Under the pieces are notes generated by a model. The model saw nothing but the letters and a program-made list of their open reading frames with translations, ran no database searches and had not been told where the DNA came from. A stretch of DNA of 64,000 bases from contig CM066301.1 in assembly GCA_033807695.1 (NCBI GenBank), positions 2,790,001-2,854,000 on the forward strand, written 5' to 3'. Position 1 is the first letter of the stretch, and every line of letters begins with the position of its first letter. This DNA is from Daedaleopsis sinensis (taxonomy: Eukaryota > Basidiomycota > Agaricomycetes > Polyporales > Polyporaceae). The translations under genes were made by a program, and so were the position numbers. Of this stretch, positions 36,700 through 47,700 are shown in pieces.

Positions 36700-37421
36700 G
36701 GGGAGCTTGAGGAACGACGGGCTTTGGCCTTCGGATGTCAGAGACTCGAGAGACGCGTGCTGAGGGCTGCTCGGTGGCTTGCCACGACTATGCAGTTCTT
36801 GAATCTGTTTCCCACGACACCGTTTGGGCGCTTTCACGGGGCATATCCCGCTATTATAGGTGCATCGTCCCGATTCGCACCTTGTATCCGATTGTTCTAT
36901 GTGCTGAATGTCGCTCGCCATTCCGTTTCTCCACAATGCATCGACTGCGTGACTTTGCTAGACCGACAAACGCCGCGGATATCTGCTCAGCTTCTGCGGC
37001 TACTTCAGGCTATGAGGATGATCCTGTGGGGACCAGCAGCGCCCGGTAGCCGACATCCTAGTCTCACGGGCAGGTGACTAGACAGATTAGAGTTATCTTA
37101 GGAGATAAAACAACTAGATTATCTATATCTGTTTACCCACGTGGATGAATCACTCTTGGCCGGCCTGCTCAACGCACAGCCTCCAGATCTCTCAGATTCC
37201 CTCTCTCTAAGCGACACTCCCTCGATCGTCCTCATCTAGCCGGTATACAACTCCGACCATGTAGCTTCAGCAACACACAGGAGGGTGGATGGAACCACAA
37301 CAAGCAACGGATATAAAATACGAATAAGTTACAGTAAATCGAACACAGTGCGGTCAAAGAAGCACGGGTGACGGCATCACATCAACACGCTGTTCCCACC
37401 TGCCCGCCACAGGCTGCCCTC
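36700..37421. other. RPL7 promoter side and 3' flank of the disrupted gene
   Basis: 722 bp with no supported gene. Frames of 99-117 codons around 36637-37077 lack motifs. I found no terminal inverted repeat here matching the far flank of the disrupted gene (54136-54500). Confidence 0.5.
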
Positions 37422-39481
37422 TCACGAATCTTCCTCCTCCTCTATCTCCTCCCAACTACTCTCGACCTCCTCGTCACCAGCTCGCCCGACTGACCTGTCA
37501 AACGCCTCTAGCTCGCTAGCAGCCTGCTGCTGCAGCTCGGGGTGGCTGTTGTACCGGCACACAGCCTCCCTGAGCTCCCTCAACTGGTCCTCCTTCCCCC
37601 CAAGATCCTTCGCTGGCCTCATTTTCTTCTCCGCGCGTGTAGCGACATCGACCCACTGGCGATGCCACCGGAGCTGCTGCTGGATGTCCGCGACGCGCAA
37701 AGCCGAGGTGAGTGCCGTATTGTCCAGGATTGGTACGAGATTTCTAAGCGCCGTGAGCCGAGTAGTCTTTTTGGCCGCGGTAACTTGCCTGTGGGCCTTT
37801 CTGGTCTCCGCCGCCTCAGCCGCCGCCTTTGCAAGAACATCCCGCCGCTCCTTCTCAATCCCACTAGCATCCACCACCCGGTATTTTGCTCGCAAGTACT
37901 TGAGGGTCTCCGGATCCAAGCTGCTCATGTACGTCGTCGTGCTGTTTTTCTTGTACATCGCTCTTGCATTCCACTGACCTAATGACATGTTTGTAGCTTG
38001 TCTCATCTCCACCCGGAACGATCCGAGGGCTCCTTCGTTCGCATCGTTGGTGGCCGCCATGAAGACTTTGCTCTGCTGGGTCTCCGAGAGCTGAGCTATT
38101 GCCCCATCTGGCCGAAACTCGGCCGAAAAGCGCTCCCAGGTCTCCAGAGCGCCGATCAAGAACTCGACAAGACCATCGCGGACATGCGGTAAGTGCGGAA
38201 TGAGTTTATGGACTGCGATGAAGGCCTCCGGATGCTCCCATGCCTTGCCGTCGAGGGCACCGCTGACATGCGACGCATTAGGATCGAGCAGGAGATCTGG
38301 ATCCGCAATAAGGGTACGAATGTGCGCCTTCACGCGATCGTGTAGAGGCCCGAGTGAGAGATGGTTTGGATGGTCCGGCCGTCGCACTTCGCCCATGTAC
38401 GGATGAGCGATGGCCTCCGAATATAGGGATAGGATGCACATTTCGGTCAGTGTGGGCTCGTCTTCAAGCGCTTTGTGCAGGTTTTGCTCAAGATGATTCC
38501 AGCGGCCAGTCGTCTTCCCGTCACGAGTTTGTTCGAGGTAGTCCCGCAAGAGTGGCAAATAGGTTACAAGAACCGAGGCGGCATCACCATGAGAGCCGAA
38601 ACGAGTGTTACTGGTATCAGGAAAGGTGAATATCGTGCCTGTCATGCGCTCTATCCAGTACCGAAAGGCATCTTGCTGACCCTTTTTGTCGTCTTTGTGT
38701 CGTAGCCACGTACCCGCTAGCTCCGCTGTCTTGACCGCTCCACCGGTGGACTTCTGAACAGCCTGCACAGCCGCTGCTCCTCCAGCTTGGGCGGCTGCAT
38801 CGTTGTCCTTGTTCATCAAGAGGCAGGGTCCCGTCAAGCCGCGCGACTTCCAGAACCGCTGTAGCCGGGAGTACCCGCCCTTGGCAGCGTTGAGCTCCTT
38901 GTGCATGCAGCAACCTGCGTGCACGAAGAGCTCCGCCACTTCACGCTCCGCCTGTGGTAAGGCTGCGTAACTGTCTTCGCCGACTCGTCTGATGACACCA
39001 CGTGCGATCTCCAGGTCTCTCTCCGCCATTTCCTCTGGTGTTTCGGCCTGTGCGCCATCCGCCCGATCCATGACCGCTGCAGTCTCCTCCGCCACAATCA
39101 ACAGGAGCTCTGCAAGGGGAAGTGTAGGGAGTGCTTTCTCCCCTCGAACCTCACGGTCAGAGGTAGTCTTCCACTCCTGGATTAGCCGCACGAGTTTTTT
39201 CTGGTCCTCCGCATGGTCGGTGAGCATTCCGACAGTCTTCATGGCGAACGTTCGCTGATCCGCAGGTGACTCTTGACCACGTGGGCTTGCATTGTAGATG
39301 GCATAGAAGTTAGAGGTTAGGTCGAGCCATCCTTGCTTCTGCGTCTCGCTAGTATGATTGATAGCTGCAGTCACTCCCAGGGTGCGACGCTCGTGAGCGC
39401 CATCTGCACTGATGACCTCGATGTGCCGTGCGTCATACGGAATATGCCGGTGCGTAGTGCCGTCTCCGCTGAGGGTGATAG
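37422..39481 (-). pseudogene. 3' part of a disrupted coiled-coil/transposase-like gene
   Basis: About 685 codons in one exon, preceded by a 50-nt intron (39482-39531) and an 11-nt remnant of the upstream exon (39532-39542). It continues the gene whose 5' part is at 52237-54135. The family is a basidiomycete repeat family of unknown function. Visible cues: TLSGDGTTHRHIPYDARHIE near the start, FVHAGCCMHKELNAAKGGYS about 190 residues in, ATNDANEGALGSFRVEMR about 460 residues in, and an acidic C-terminal tail. D in SGDGTT, C-x2-H in CCMH and E in ANEGALG are in the order found in several RNase H-like transposases (hAT and others). That reading is inference; domesticated or active status is unknown. 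Confidence 0.7.
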
Positions 39482-39538
39482 CTAATGTCCTCATTATTTA
39501 GCATGTCAGATAAATAGTTGACCTCACGTACCTTCTGC

Positions 39539-39542
39539 GCGC
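39539..39542. repeat. Target-site duplication GCGC, left copy
   Basis: Pairs with 52237-52240. The 4-bp length is supported because removing the element plus one GCGC restores the host frame and a GT-AG intron. Confidence 0.8.
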
Positions 39543-40449
39543 TGATGGGGTAACTCTGGGTCGCTGGGCGAAACACACACCCAAACGAGCACGAGATCAG
39601 CTACCTAGTAGGGTGCGAGGTGGAGGACAGGTTCCCGGTGTAGTCGCTCTTCTTCACGTAGCCCGTCGACGATAGACAAGGAAGTTGAGCAACTTCAGAT
39701 GGAAGTCAAGCAACTTCCGTGGGTGAGGCTAGTCTGCAAGAGGAGGTTTGAAGACGGACGGTCTTCAATTGAGTGTCGACTAGATGATTCTTGGACTCGG
39801 ACTCGATCTCTGGAGCTACTGCGCTGCTTTGCTGGGCCGCAATCCCGCTGGCTTATATACTGTACAAATCGTCACCAAATAAACTACAACTATCCTACCA
39901 ATCGTCCAATCATAGGAAACCCTGCTCCTCCCACGCTCACGTCGCGATCCTCCTCTCCTGAACCCCTACGGCGCACTCCGGTGGTTAGGTAGGTGTTTGC
40001 ACCGAGCCTATCACGTCGCCGCTCGACTTGCATCCGCGGTCACGAGAGCGCTTAGTCTTGTGGCGCGTCACCACGTGATCGCGTCTGAAGTCCATCCGCT
40101 CGTCTTCATAGGCCTCGGAAGGCCGTCCCCCTCACTCCCTTGTCTTCCGTGCTTCTTCCGACGACCTTCGTACCAATTGCTGGACTCCGTGGCGGTCGCC
40201 CAGACCAGACCCTCGATCGATCGCCTCCTCTGTCCTGGCTAGAGCTCTGGCGGCCTCGGTCAGCCGCCGGCAGCTCGGCATCGGCTCCTTCGACCCTTGG
40301 AATGGCATGTCTCCGTACTCGCTCCTTCGGTAGTCGCTCGCCTTCCTTGTGAAGCCGCTCGTCTTCATACTGCGTGAATTGACTGACGGGCGCGAATAGT
40401 GATGGGCTGCGTGGTGTTTCCGGGGCCTAGCTGGTCCTGAGGCTCATCA
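39543..40449 (-). repeat. LTR (3' LTR in sense direction)
   Basis: 907 bp, TG...CA ends. By eye it is identical to 51330-52236, with a constant offset of 11,787 for every landmark and ORF inside. It contains paired AACTTCC words at 39680-39719. Confidence 0.93.
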
Positions 40450-40463
40450 CCTCCCCCCCACTT
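40450..40463 (-). other. Polypurine tract next to 3' LTR
   Basis: Plus-strand CCTCCCCCCCACTT directly abuts the LTR. In the sense strand it reads AAGTGGGGGGGAGG, the expected primer site for second-strand synthesis. An identical 14-mer lies at 44666-44679. Confidence 0.8.
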
Positions 40464-40470
40464 GCATTCG

Positions 40471-40498
40471 AACCGTCCTCGGTTTGCGCGTATATAAA
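40471..40498 (+). promoter_or_regulatory. CCG-N4-CGG palindrome and TATA box ahead of cargo gene A
   Basis: AACCGTCCTCGGTT (40471-40484) is an inverted repeat with CCG and CGG half-sites 4 nt apart, the layout bound by some Zn2Cys6 factors such as Leu3. TATATAAA follows at 40491-40498, 36 nt before the ATG at 40534. Function is inferred. Confidence 0.5.
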
Positions 40499-40533
40499 CT
40501 CCCTCGTTCCATCCTCGGTTTTCATCCTTCGCA

Positions 40534-41104
40534 ATGTCTGCCTTCATCTTCCTCAACGTCCCCATCCTCACGGAGACTGTCCGTCAGCTTGAAGTCGCGA
40601 TCTCTGAGTTCGAAGCTCTTGCTGCCGCTCGTACTGAAGAGGACGTTGGAATCATCTACGATTCTTACGACCATATCGCTGAACTGGTGGTACGTCGTCC
40701 TCCTCCCGCGGGTAGGCCCTCGTCTTCGTGGCTGACTGTCTTCATGGCAGGACACTTTGATCACCTTGGGGGACGATGGCGAGGTTGCCGCGGACTTCGT
40801 GAAACGGACCGAGAATACGATCACCGAGGGCTGGCCTGCCTTGGCTGACCGTCAGCTCTTCCTTTTCCAAGAACTTGTCGCCCGGTCCCGTCGGTGCGCT
40901 CGTCGGGCCGACCTCGATGCTCGTCGCATTGCCTGTCAGCAGCGGCTCCGGAAGCAACTCTGCGCGCGCCGCGTCCTCAATCGCGCCGGAGGATCCTTGA
41001 TCACGGAGTCTATTCTGGTTGATGCCCGGATCCGGAAGGTCGAAAAGGAAATGGAGGAGATAGATCAGGAGTTTGCCAGCCTCCGAGAGGACATCCACTT
41101 TTGA
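40534..41104 (+). CDS. Retrotransposon cargo gene A, helical protein, antisense to pol
   Basis: Two exons (40534-40689, 40751-41104) give 169 residues; the intron is GTACGT...GGCAG. It starts MSAFIFLNVPILTETVRQLE. The protein looks all-helical, with heptad-like stretches (RQLEVAISEFEALAAARTEE; RIRKVEKEMEEIDQEFASL). I do not recognise a family. It lies between the 3' LTR and gene B on the strand opposite gag-pol. The clean intron, ATG after a TATA box and protein-like composition argue that it is real. Confidence 0.65.
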
Positions 41105-41118
41105 GTAGCCGCGTGTCG

Positions 41119-41124
41119 TATAAA
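41119..41124 (+). promoter_or_regulatory. TATAAA ahead of cargo gene B
   Basis: In the 62-bp gap between genes A and B, 43 nt before the ATG at 41167, followed by repeated AACTTCC words (41132-41159). Confidence 0.4.
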
Positions 41125-41166
41125 GCCGCTGTAACTTCCTTCGAAGTTCGTCAACTTCCATTTTTC

Positions 41167-41821
41167 ATGTCGTCGACCGTCCTCCCGCGTACGCTCGCCC
41201 TCCAAGTCAGCTCGCACCGCGAGTTGGCCCTTGAACTCCTCTCCCCGCTCCGTGCGCACATTGTTGAGCAAATCGAGTTCTTCGAGACGGTATCCGTCGA
41301 CCACGGCTGTCCCCGCGTTGTGTATGAACACGCGCTTTCCCGTTTAGGACAACTTTTGGTGAGCTTCTCGGCCTGATGCTTCTCGCGCTTGATTGACACC
41401 TTCCCAGTATGGTTGGAGCATGCTTCATGACGGCCTTCTCGTCGGCGTTTCCGACCTACTTGCCCGCGTGTCCATCGCCATCGACCAGTGTTTCTTCTCC
41501 AACGGCCTTGAGGCGTTCCTTGTCGACCTGGTCCAGACGCACCGCCTGCCGTACCGCCTCCACTTCCTGGACTCAGTGCATGCCACTCTGCAACACGAAC
41601 TTCAACTCTTGGAGGTCATGCGCGACCTGGCGCGCGACGACCGGTACCGCGTTCATTTTTCGGAAGTACTCGCGCGTCTGGAATTGGTCGCCACTGAACT
41701 GCGCGGGGTGCGTATTGAGCAGTCCGCCCTCCACGCGGCCATCAAGAAGCTGGAAAGGTCGCCGTCCTCTCTGTCAGACGAGGATGAAGTCTTCGGTTCT
41801 ATTCCTTTGATGTGCGACTGA
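41167..41821 (+). CDS. Retrotransposon cargo gene B, helical protein, antisense to pol
   Basis: Exons 41167-41358 and 41408-41821 (intron GTGAGC...CCCAG) give 201 residues, starting MSSTVLPRTLALQVSSHREL. It is helical and Leu/His-rich (HATLQHELQLLEVMRDLARD) with no recognised domain. Similar size, one intron and helical character suggest that A and B may be distant paralogues; this is not tested. The gap to gene A is only 62 bp. Confidence 0.65.
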
Positions 41822-41994
41822 TTGGGGCCACCCTCGATCGCCGTCGCGCGGAGAGCGCTTAGATTACCGCATTTGGACGTTGTACTTCACGGTTCCCTTC
41901 ACGTTCTTCTGACTGTCGCCCTTAATAAACGTTTTGGCCTTCTGGTTGTCCACCTTCGTGCATTCTCCTCTCGTCTTCTCATCCATCGCCCACC

Positions 41995-44260
41995 ATGTCC
42001 GCTTCCAACCGTCGCTCGTCTTCCAACGTCGCCGCCACTCGCTCGTCTTCCGATGCTCCTCGGCGACCGATCCCCAAGGAGCTGTTCAAGTGGCTCCCGT
42101 TGCAATTCACGCGTGAATCCGATCGACTTGGCTGTGAGGAGCCCGTTCCTACTACGCCTGACGAGCTTCGCGATCAGGACGCCGCTCCGCTGACGATCAG
42201 CGACTTCCGGGCGATCTTGGAAGAGTACACCGACGACCAGCTCGCTTCGTTCTCATATGGCACGTTCAAGGCCATGTTTGATCGTATCGTCATGGCTCTG
42301 GTACGCCGTCCCGGCCTTCCAAGTCTTGTCTCGCTGACACATTCCTTTTTTCGCAGCACCGTCTCGTCCCGGAGTGGAATTGGTACCTGGATCCCCTGCT
42401 CCTCGCCGCGCTCCCGACGTTCGAGTTTTACGCGCCGCCCTCCCTGGTCTCGGAGTTCTTTCGCTCGTACGCGCTGACTTCTCGCCGGTTGCGGCTGTTC
42501 GCGGTTTCGAGCACCGTCACGGAGTCCCCGCTGGAGATCGACATCGCCTTCCAGGCTCACCGCCTTCGGCTGGGCTTCTTCGAGCGTAAGTACTCACGTT
42601 CTTCGCCCTCATTCTTGCTTGACTAAGACCGCTTCTTCCTTGCAGTGAATTGGTACCACGAGATCATCCAGCCGCGCTGGATGGAGGTCGCCGATTACCC
42701 GCCCGACATGCGCGCTTCTCGTGAAACCATCGACACTCGCGTCGACCAGTTCTTGCCTCTGCTGTCCGGCATGCGTTACGTCCCGGTCCTCGCCAAGAAG
42801 CGTCTCACGAGGATTCTCGTCACACGCCCCACGTCCTCGTCAACCGCGCCTTCGTCTGACCCCGATGCCCTTCCTGGCGACGCCTTCCTGGCTGCGATGG
42901 TCACTGGTGTCGAGTACGTTCCCGAAGAGGAAGCTTCTGACGACGAGCCCCTGGCCGACGCCGCCCAGCGCGACTCTCCTCGTCGTTTCCGCACACGCTC
43001 CCCCCTCTCGCCTGACCAACCTCCTCCTCCTCCGCTGTCTCAGCTGCCGCTGAAGAGGAAGAAGACGCCCCTCTTCTTCAGCACCGATGAGAGCGAGCCG
43101 CCCAAGAAGCCCGTCGACAAGGGAAAGCGTAAGGCGGTGTCTCCTCCCGCGGACGATTCCGACCGCGATGCCGAGGGCGAGGTCGACGATGAAGGCGAAG
43201 AAGAAGTCGACCAACTCGAGGAGGAGGAGCCTCCTAAGAAGAAGTCCCGCACCTCGCCCCGCAAACGTCCGCCTCCCGTCGTCGAGTTGTCGCCTAGGGT
43301 CAAGAAGCGCGACAAGAAGCCTCCTTCCACTCGCCAAGGTTCCGTGGAGTTGTCCAGCGCCGTGCAGATCGAGGGCGACTGCGACGAGTGCCGTCGCGCC
43401 GGGGTCACCTGCAGACGTCCGGACCCTTCCGCGTTCCGCTGCAACTTCTGCAAGAAGAAGGGGAAAAGCTTCTCTTGCGCGTACGACCACCTGAGTGTCC
43501 AGGGGACGGTCAAAGGTCAGTACCTTCCCCCTTCTTCTCTTGGTCTTCTTGCTGACTTCTTGTCTTCTTTCTAGTGCACGCCCGCATCGGCGCGATGTAC
43601 AACGGCGTTGGGTTTTCCTTCCGGGAACCCTCGCAGCTGCCGCCCGCCGACCGTCTTCTCGCCGTCGACTTCGTCCGCCAGTTCGAGAGGAACTCGCACA
43701 AATTCCTCTCCGTCGACAAGGCCGCGCTCCAGGAGCGTCTTCGTCCGAAGACCATCCGGAAGGACACCCCCGTCTACCCGTACCCGGAGGGTCCTACGCG
43801 TTATCCTTCGCTCGACGAGAAGGGCCGCCTGCTCGAGGACTATGGCAACAGCAAGGCCGAACCCGACGACTCTACGCCGCCTCCTCGTTCGTCTCGCGCT
43901 TCTGGCAGCGTCAAGAAGGAGAAGCCGAGCCCCTCCAAGTCGACTTCCCAACCGGCGACGCCCCTCAAGATCTCGATCAAGTCTTCATCTTCCAAGCGCA
44001 AGTCGCCGGAGCCGGTCAGCTTCTCGCCGGAGGTCGTCGCGAAGGTCAACCATCTTCGCTCGCAGGTCAGCCTCGCACGCGCGCGCATCGTCGAGGACTT
44101 GGTGTCCATTCGGCAGCTTTCCCGCCGCGAGACTCGACAGACCCAGCTCGATTTTGGCGTGAAGATCGAAGGGTGCGACGACGTGCGGTCCTTCAAGGAC
44201 TTGGTGGCGTCCAATGGCTATCGTGAGGATCTCCTCGAGCTTCTTCGCAATGCCGAGTAG
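41995..44260 (+). CDS. Retrotransposon cargo gene C, Zn2Cys6-like cysteine cluster protein
   Basis: Four exons (41995-42300, 42357-42585, 42646-43515, 43575-44260) sum to 2,091 nt, 696 residues, one frame. It starts in a good context (CACCATGTCC). The N-terminal third has folded-looking Trp-rich sequence (WNWYLDPLLLAALPTFEFY, NWYHEIIQPRWMEVADYPPD). A long acidic/basic disordered part with KKK runs follows. At residues about 420-455 lies a cluster spaced C-x2-C-x6-C-x8-C-x2-C-x8-C (CDECRRAGVTC ... CNFC ... C), matching Zn2Cys6 spacing. A coiled C-terminal segment (VAKVNHLRSQVSLARARIVE) ends the protein. A nuclear DNA-binding role is inferred. Confidence 0.75.
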
Positions 44261-44710
44261 GGACTTCTTCGACGCGCGCGCGTCCACGGACTTCTTGTTA
44301 TTAGCTTTTCTTGTCATCTCCTGCTTGGTCGTCGTCTCGTCCTGTCGTCGCGCGGCTCGCGCTGTCTTGTTTTCTATTTTTCGCATATATCTCCTCTGCT
44401 CGTCTCTGTCTCCCGCGGACTAGTCTCTCCGTCTCCCTCCTGTCGCTCTGGGCTTTGTAATGTCTCCTTCTGGTTTTCTTTCCCGTATCCCGTCGCGCTC
44501 AGCTTCTGTTGTCCGTCTTAATCTGTACTGTATCTAGTATCCCGAATGTATCGCATCGCCTTCTGCTCTTCTTCTTGTGTGATCTCCGAGATGACCGACG
44601 CGCGAAGCGCCTCTTGAAGCGCTCTTCGGCCTGTAGAGGAATTGACTTCCGTAGTCAAGCGACTTCCTCCCCCCCACTTTTTCCATTTGACGTCCTCGTC
44701 AACGTGAGTG
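44261..44710. other. Convergent gap between cargo gene C and pol
   Basis: Pyrimidine-rich on the plus strand, no gene. It holds the second polypurine-tract copy (44666-44679), preceded by AGTCAAGCGACTTCC (44653-44667), which resembles AGTCAAGCAACTTCC in the LTR (39704-39718). Confidence 0.6.
44666..44679 (-). other. Second, internal polypurine tract copy
   Basis: An exact 14-nt copy (CCTCCCCCCCACTT on plus) of the tract at 40450-40463, just downstream of the pol stop. It could act as a second plus-strand primer, or mark the old 3' end of the element before the cargo was gained. Confidence 0.6.
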
Positions 44711-47700
44711 TCAGCCGTGTTCGTCGTCGTCTGCTAATCCTTCCTCTTCGTAGTTTTCTGTTGTGTTTTCTAATTCTTGCAGTCGGCTCTGTGGTGCGTC
44801 CAGTTCCTCAATATTGAAGTTGATTGGATCCTCACGCGCTAGGTAGGGGATGATTCTGAAGGCCGCTATGGGTCGATCGAAGACGGTCCCATCGAGTTCT
44901 GCAATGATGTACGCGCCGCCTCTGTTCCGCGATATCACTACTAGAGGGCCTAGGTACCGTGGTCTCATCTTCCTGTTGAGCGACTTCTCAATTGCCGTGT
45001 TCCGCATCAGAACCAGCCTCCCTCGCTGGAAGTTGAAGTCTCGGATGGTTGCGCTGTGTTCCTTCTCGAATAGCTCCGCAGCTTGGACGCGTGTTCGGTA
45101 GACGGTTGACCGCAACCGCGCTATGTCCTCCGGTCTTTTCTGCAAGGCCATCGCCCTGTTGGTGATCAGCTCCGTTGTGGACACGAGCTTCGTTGGTATA
45201 GGCAGCAGGTACGTGGCTTCTGTGATGTCCATGGGCAGGATTGGATCCGTCCCAGTTACCGCGTAGTAGGGTGAGCACCCTAGTCTCCTGCGTACTGTGA
45301 TTCGGTCCGCCCAGAGTACTGAATATACCCGCGCCACCCATTGCGTCGTATCACCTTCGCATGCTTTGAAGAGCGCGTCCCGGACGTGGAAATGAGGCCG
45401 CTCGACGATTCCGTTCGCTCGTGAGTTGTATCCTGAGATCCGTATGTGCTTGACGTGGTATTGCTTTGCCAGGTACTCCAACGCTGCAACCCATGGACTT
45501 CCGTTGTCTGAAACGATCTCGGACAGCGCTCCCCATCTGCACAGCAGGTCTTGATAGATCCAGTCGCCGACCGCCTTCGCTGTTTGGACTGTACTTGCCC
45601 GCCCTTCAGCATAACTTGTGGTTGCACACCTCGCATGGAAGAAGTGCTTGTACGAGCCAGGCATGTCCATAGAGTCGACGTGAACTCGTACGAACGGCGC
45701 CGCAGGATAGGAAACTGAAGGTGGTATGTAGATCCGCGTAGTTTGGCGAATTTGACATTGGTGGCAGCTTCTCACATACCAGGCCACATCCGCCTTCATT
45801 TCTGGCCACCAGAACCGTTCGGCCACGAAGGAGATTGTCGCCTGTACGCCTCTGTGTCCTATGAAGTCGTGCATGCTCACGAACGCTTTCGCCCGTAGTT
45901 CTGGGGGTAGTACTCTCCTGTGGTTCCCATTCTTCGCTATCTTCCATAGGCGGCCATCCTTCACGAAGAATTGTCCTGCGTATTTGACGAACGCATCGAG
46001 CTCCTTCTGAACCAGCTTCGGTCTTCTCTTGGTGCACAGAAATTTGTAGACGTTCGCTATTCTGTGGTCAAACTTCTGGGCAACCTCCGTGCGCGGTACG
46101 ATTGCGTAGTCAATTTCTGGAATGTCCGGTAGCTTGCCCGCCGTCCCGCTTGTCTGCTGCATGAGCGCACTGAAGCCCATCGCTTCCGTCTTGAAGTTGC
46201 TCGTTTTCCGCTTAACCTCGTGTTGTAGAGGAGCGTCTCCCAAGTGTGGAGGTGGATTTATGAGGTGTGTAAAGCCGTACATGTTGTCCACCCAGTCATC
46301 GAATTCTCCGTTGTCTGCTTCTTCTGGTTCGTCTTCAGGCTGCGCAGGTCGTCGGCTGAGACCGTCCGGTCCATGGGAGATTCCAGGTACGTGCCGCATT
46401 TCGAAGTGGAACATATTGATGCTAATGATCCACCTATTCATGACCGCATTCGGCGCGACATCCGGATTCTGGATCATGGCTTTCGTAGATGTCGCATCCA
46501 TTTCTACTATTAGGTTTCGCACACCGACCAGCCAGAAGCGGAGCGCCTTCAATGCTCGGTACAGACCATATAGCTCGAGCTTCGGTTGCGAGAATCTGGC
46601 TTCCCTTTCGTTCAAGGTAATGGATCCAAAGCGGTTGTAGTATCGTTTCCGCGGGTCTTCCGGATCCTCTTGACACAGCTGGTAGCCGACCGCGATATAA
46701 GAGGTGTCCACCGCTAGAATTACCGGGGCCTTCGACTCGTAGTTGATCGACTTCAAGGCCGGGGATTCCACTAATGCGGTCTTTAGATCCTCCATGGCCT
46801 TGTCCTGTTCCTCTCCCCATTCGAACGGTACGTCCTTCCGCGTGAGCTTGACTAATGGCGCGGCCTTCTTCCCGAAGTTCTTGATGAAGATCCTCCCAAC
46901 GCCTACCGTTCCCAGGAACGACCGTACTTCGGAAACATTTTTACACGGTCCCCATTTGAGTACCGCATCCACGCAACCTCTCTCTGGAAGACGGCCTTCC
47001 GGTGTGCATCGATGTCCCACCGCTACGAAGTCGCGCGCCGCGCAGACGAACTTCTTGCCCGAGAAGGTACCTCCCGCATGTTTCATCCGCTGTACAATCC
47101 TGTTGACGTCTTGCATGTGCTCCCAGATGTACCTCCTGATGTCTGGATTCCCCTTCATACACTCGAAAGAACCATCTTCCCGTTCGTAGGAAGACTCCGG
47201 TCCAATGACAGGTACGTCGTCGATGTAGGGAATCGTCGTATCCGGAATTTCAGGCTGCAATATGTAGGTCACGTCGTCATGGAAGATGGGTACTGAATTT
47301 GTCCATCCCATTGGTAGCGTCGTCAGTCGCATGGCTCCGAAAGGCGTTTGGAAGGTCGTGAGGTCGCGCGACTCTTCGTCCAGGATCCTCTCGTCGTATC
47401 CAACGTATAGATCCAAGGTCGTCCCGCACGCACGCCCTGCAAAGCGTTCCGCCATGTGGTCGGGTATCGGTGGTACACCGCTGTGTTGAATAGAGACTCT
47501 GTTGAGCGGCTCCAGACTATGGACGATCCTCAGACTCCCGTCCTTCTTCAGCACACAGAACCACCTGGATCGGTAAGACGCATTTGAGGGTTCGTATACG
47601 CCTGATTCTATTTTCTTCTTCATGATCTCACAGATTTGTCGGTAGGTTCCGGGTGGAATGGGGAAATTCGTTTCAATCCACGGAGTGTGAGGCACAACCG

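Noticed and set aside
37422..39494. A 690-residue gene starting at 39494
   Set aside because: That start codon lies in the intron 39482-39531; the frame is the 3' exon of the disrupted gene.
39538..39543. A 5-bp target duplication GCGCT
   Set aside because: It is possible on the raw flanks, but the fifth base is the T of the LTR's TG end, present at both LTR copies. Only the 4-bp version restores the host frame.
39699..40242. Plus-strand frames of 97 and 81 codons, repeated exactly at 51486-52029
   Set aside because: Their perfect conservation only reflects the identical LTRs. No motif, and LTR regions are not expected to encode them.
42840..43513. Long minus-strand frames of 216 and 157 codons inside the retrotransposon
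   Set aside because: Shadows of cargo gene C; the plus-strand exons have splice sites, a start context and a cysteine cluster, while these do not.
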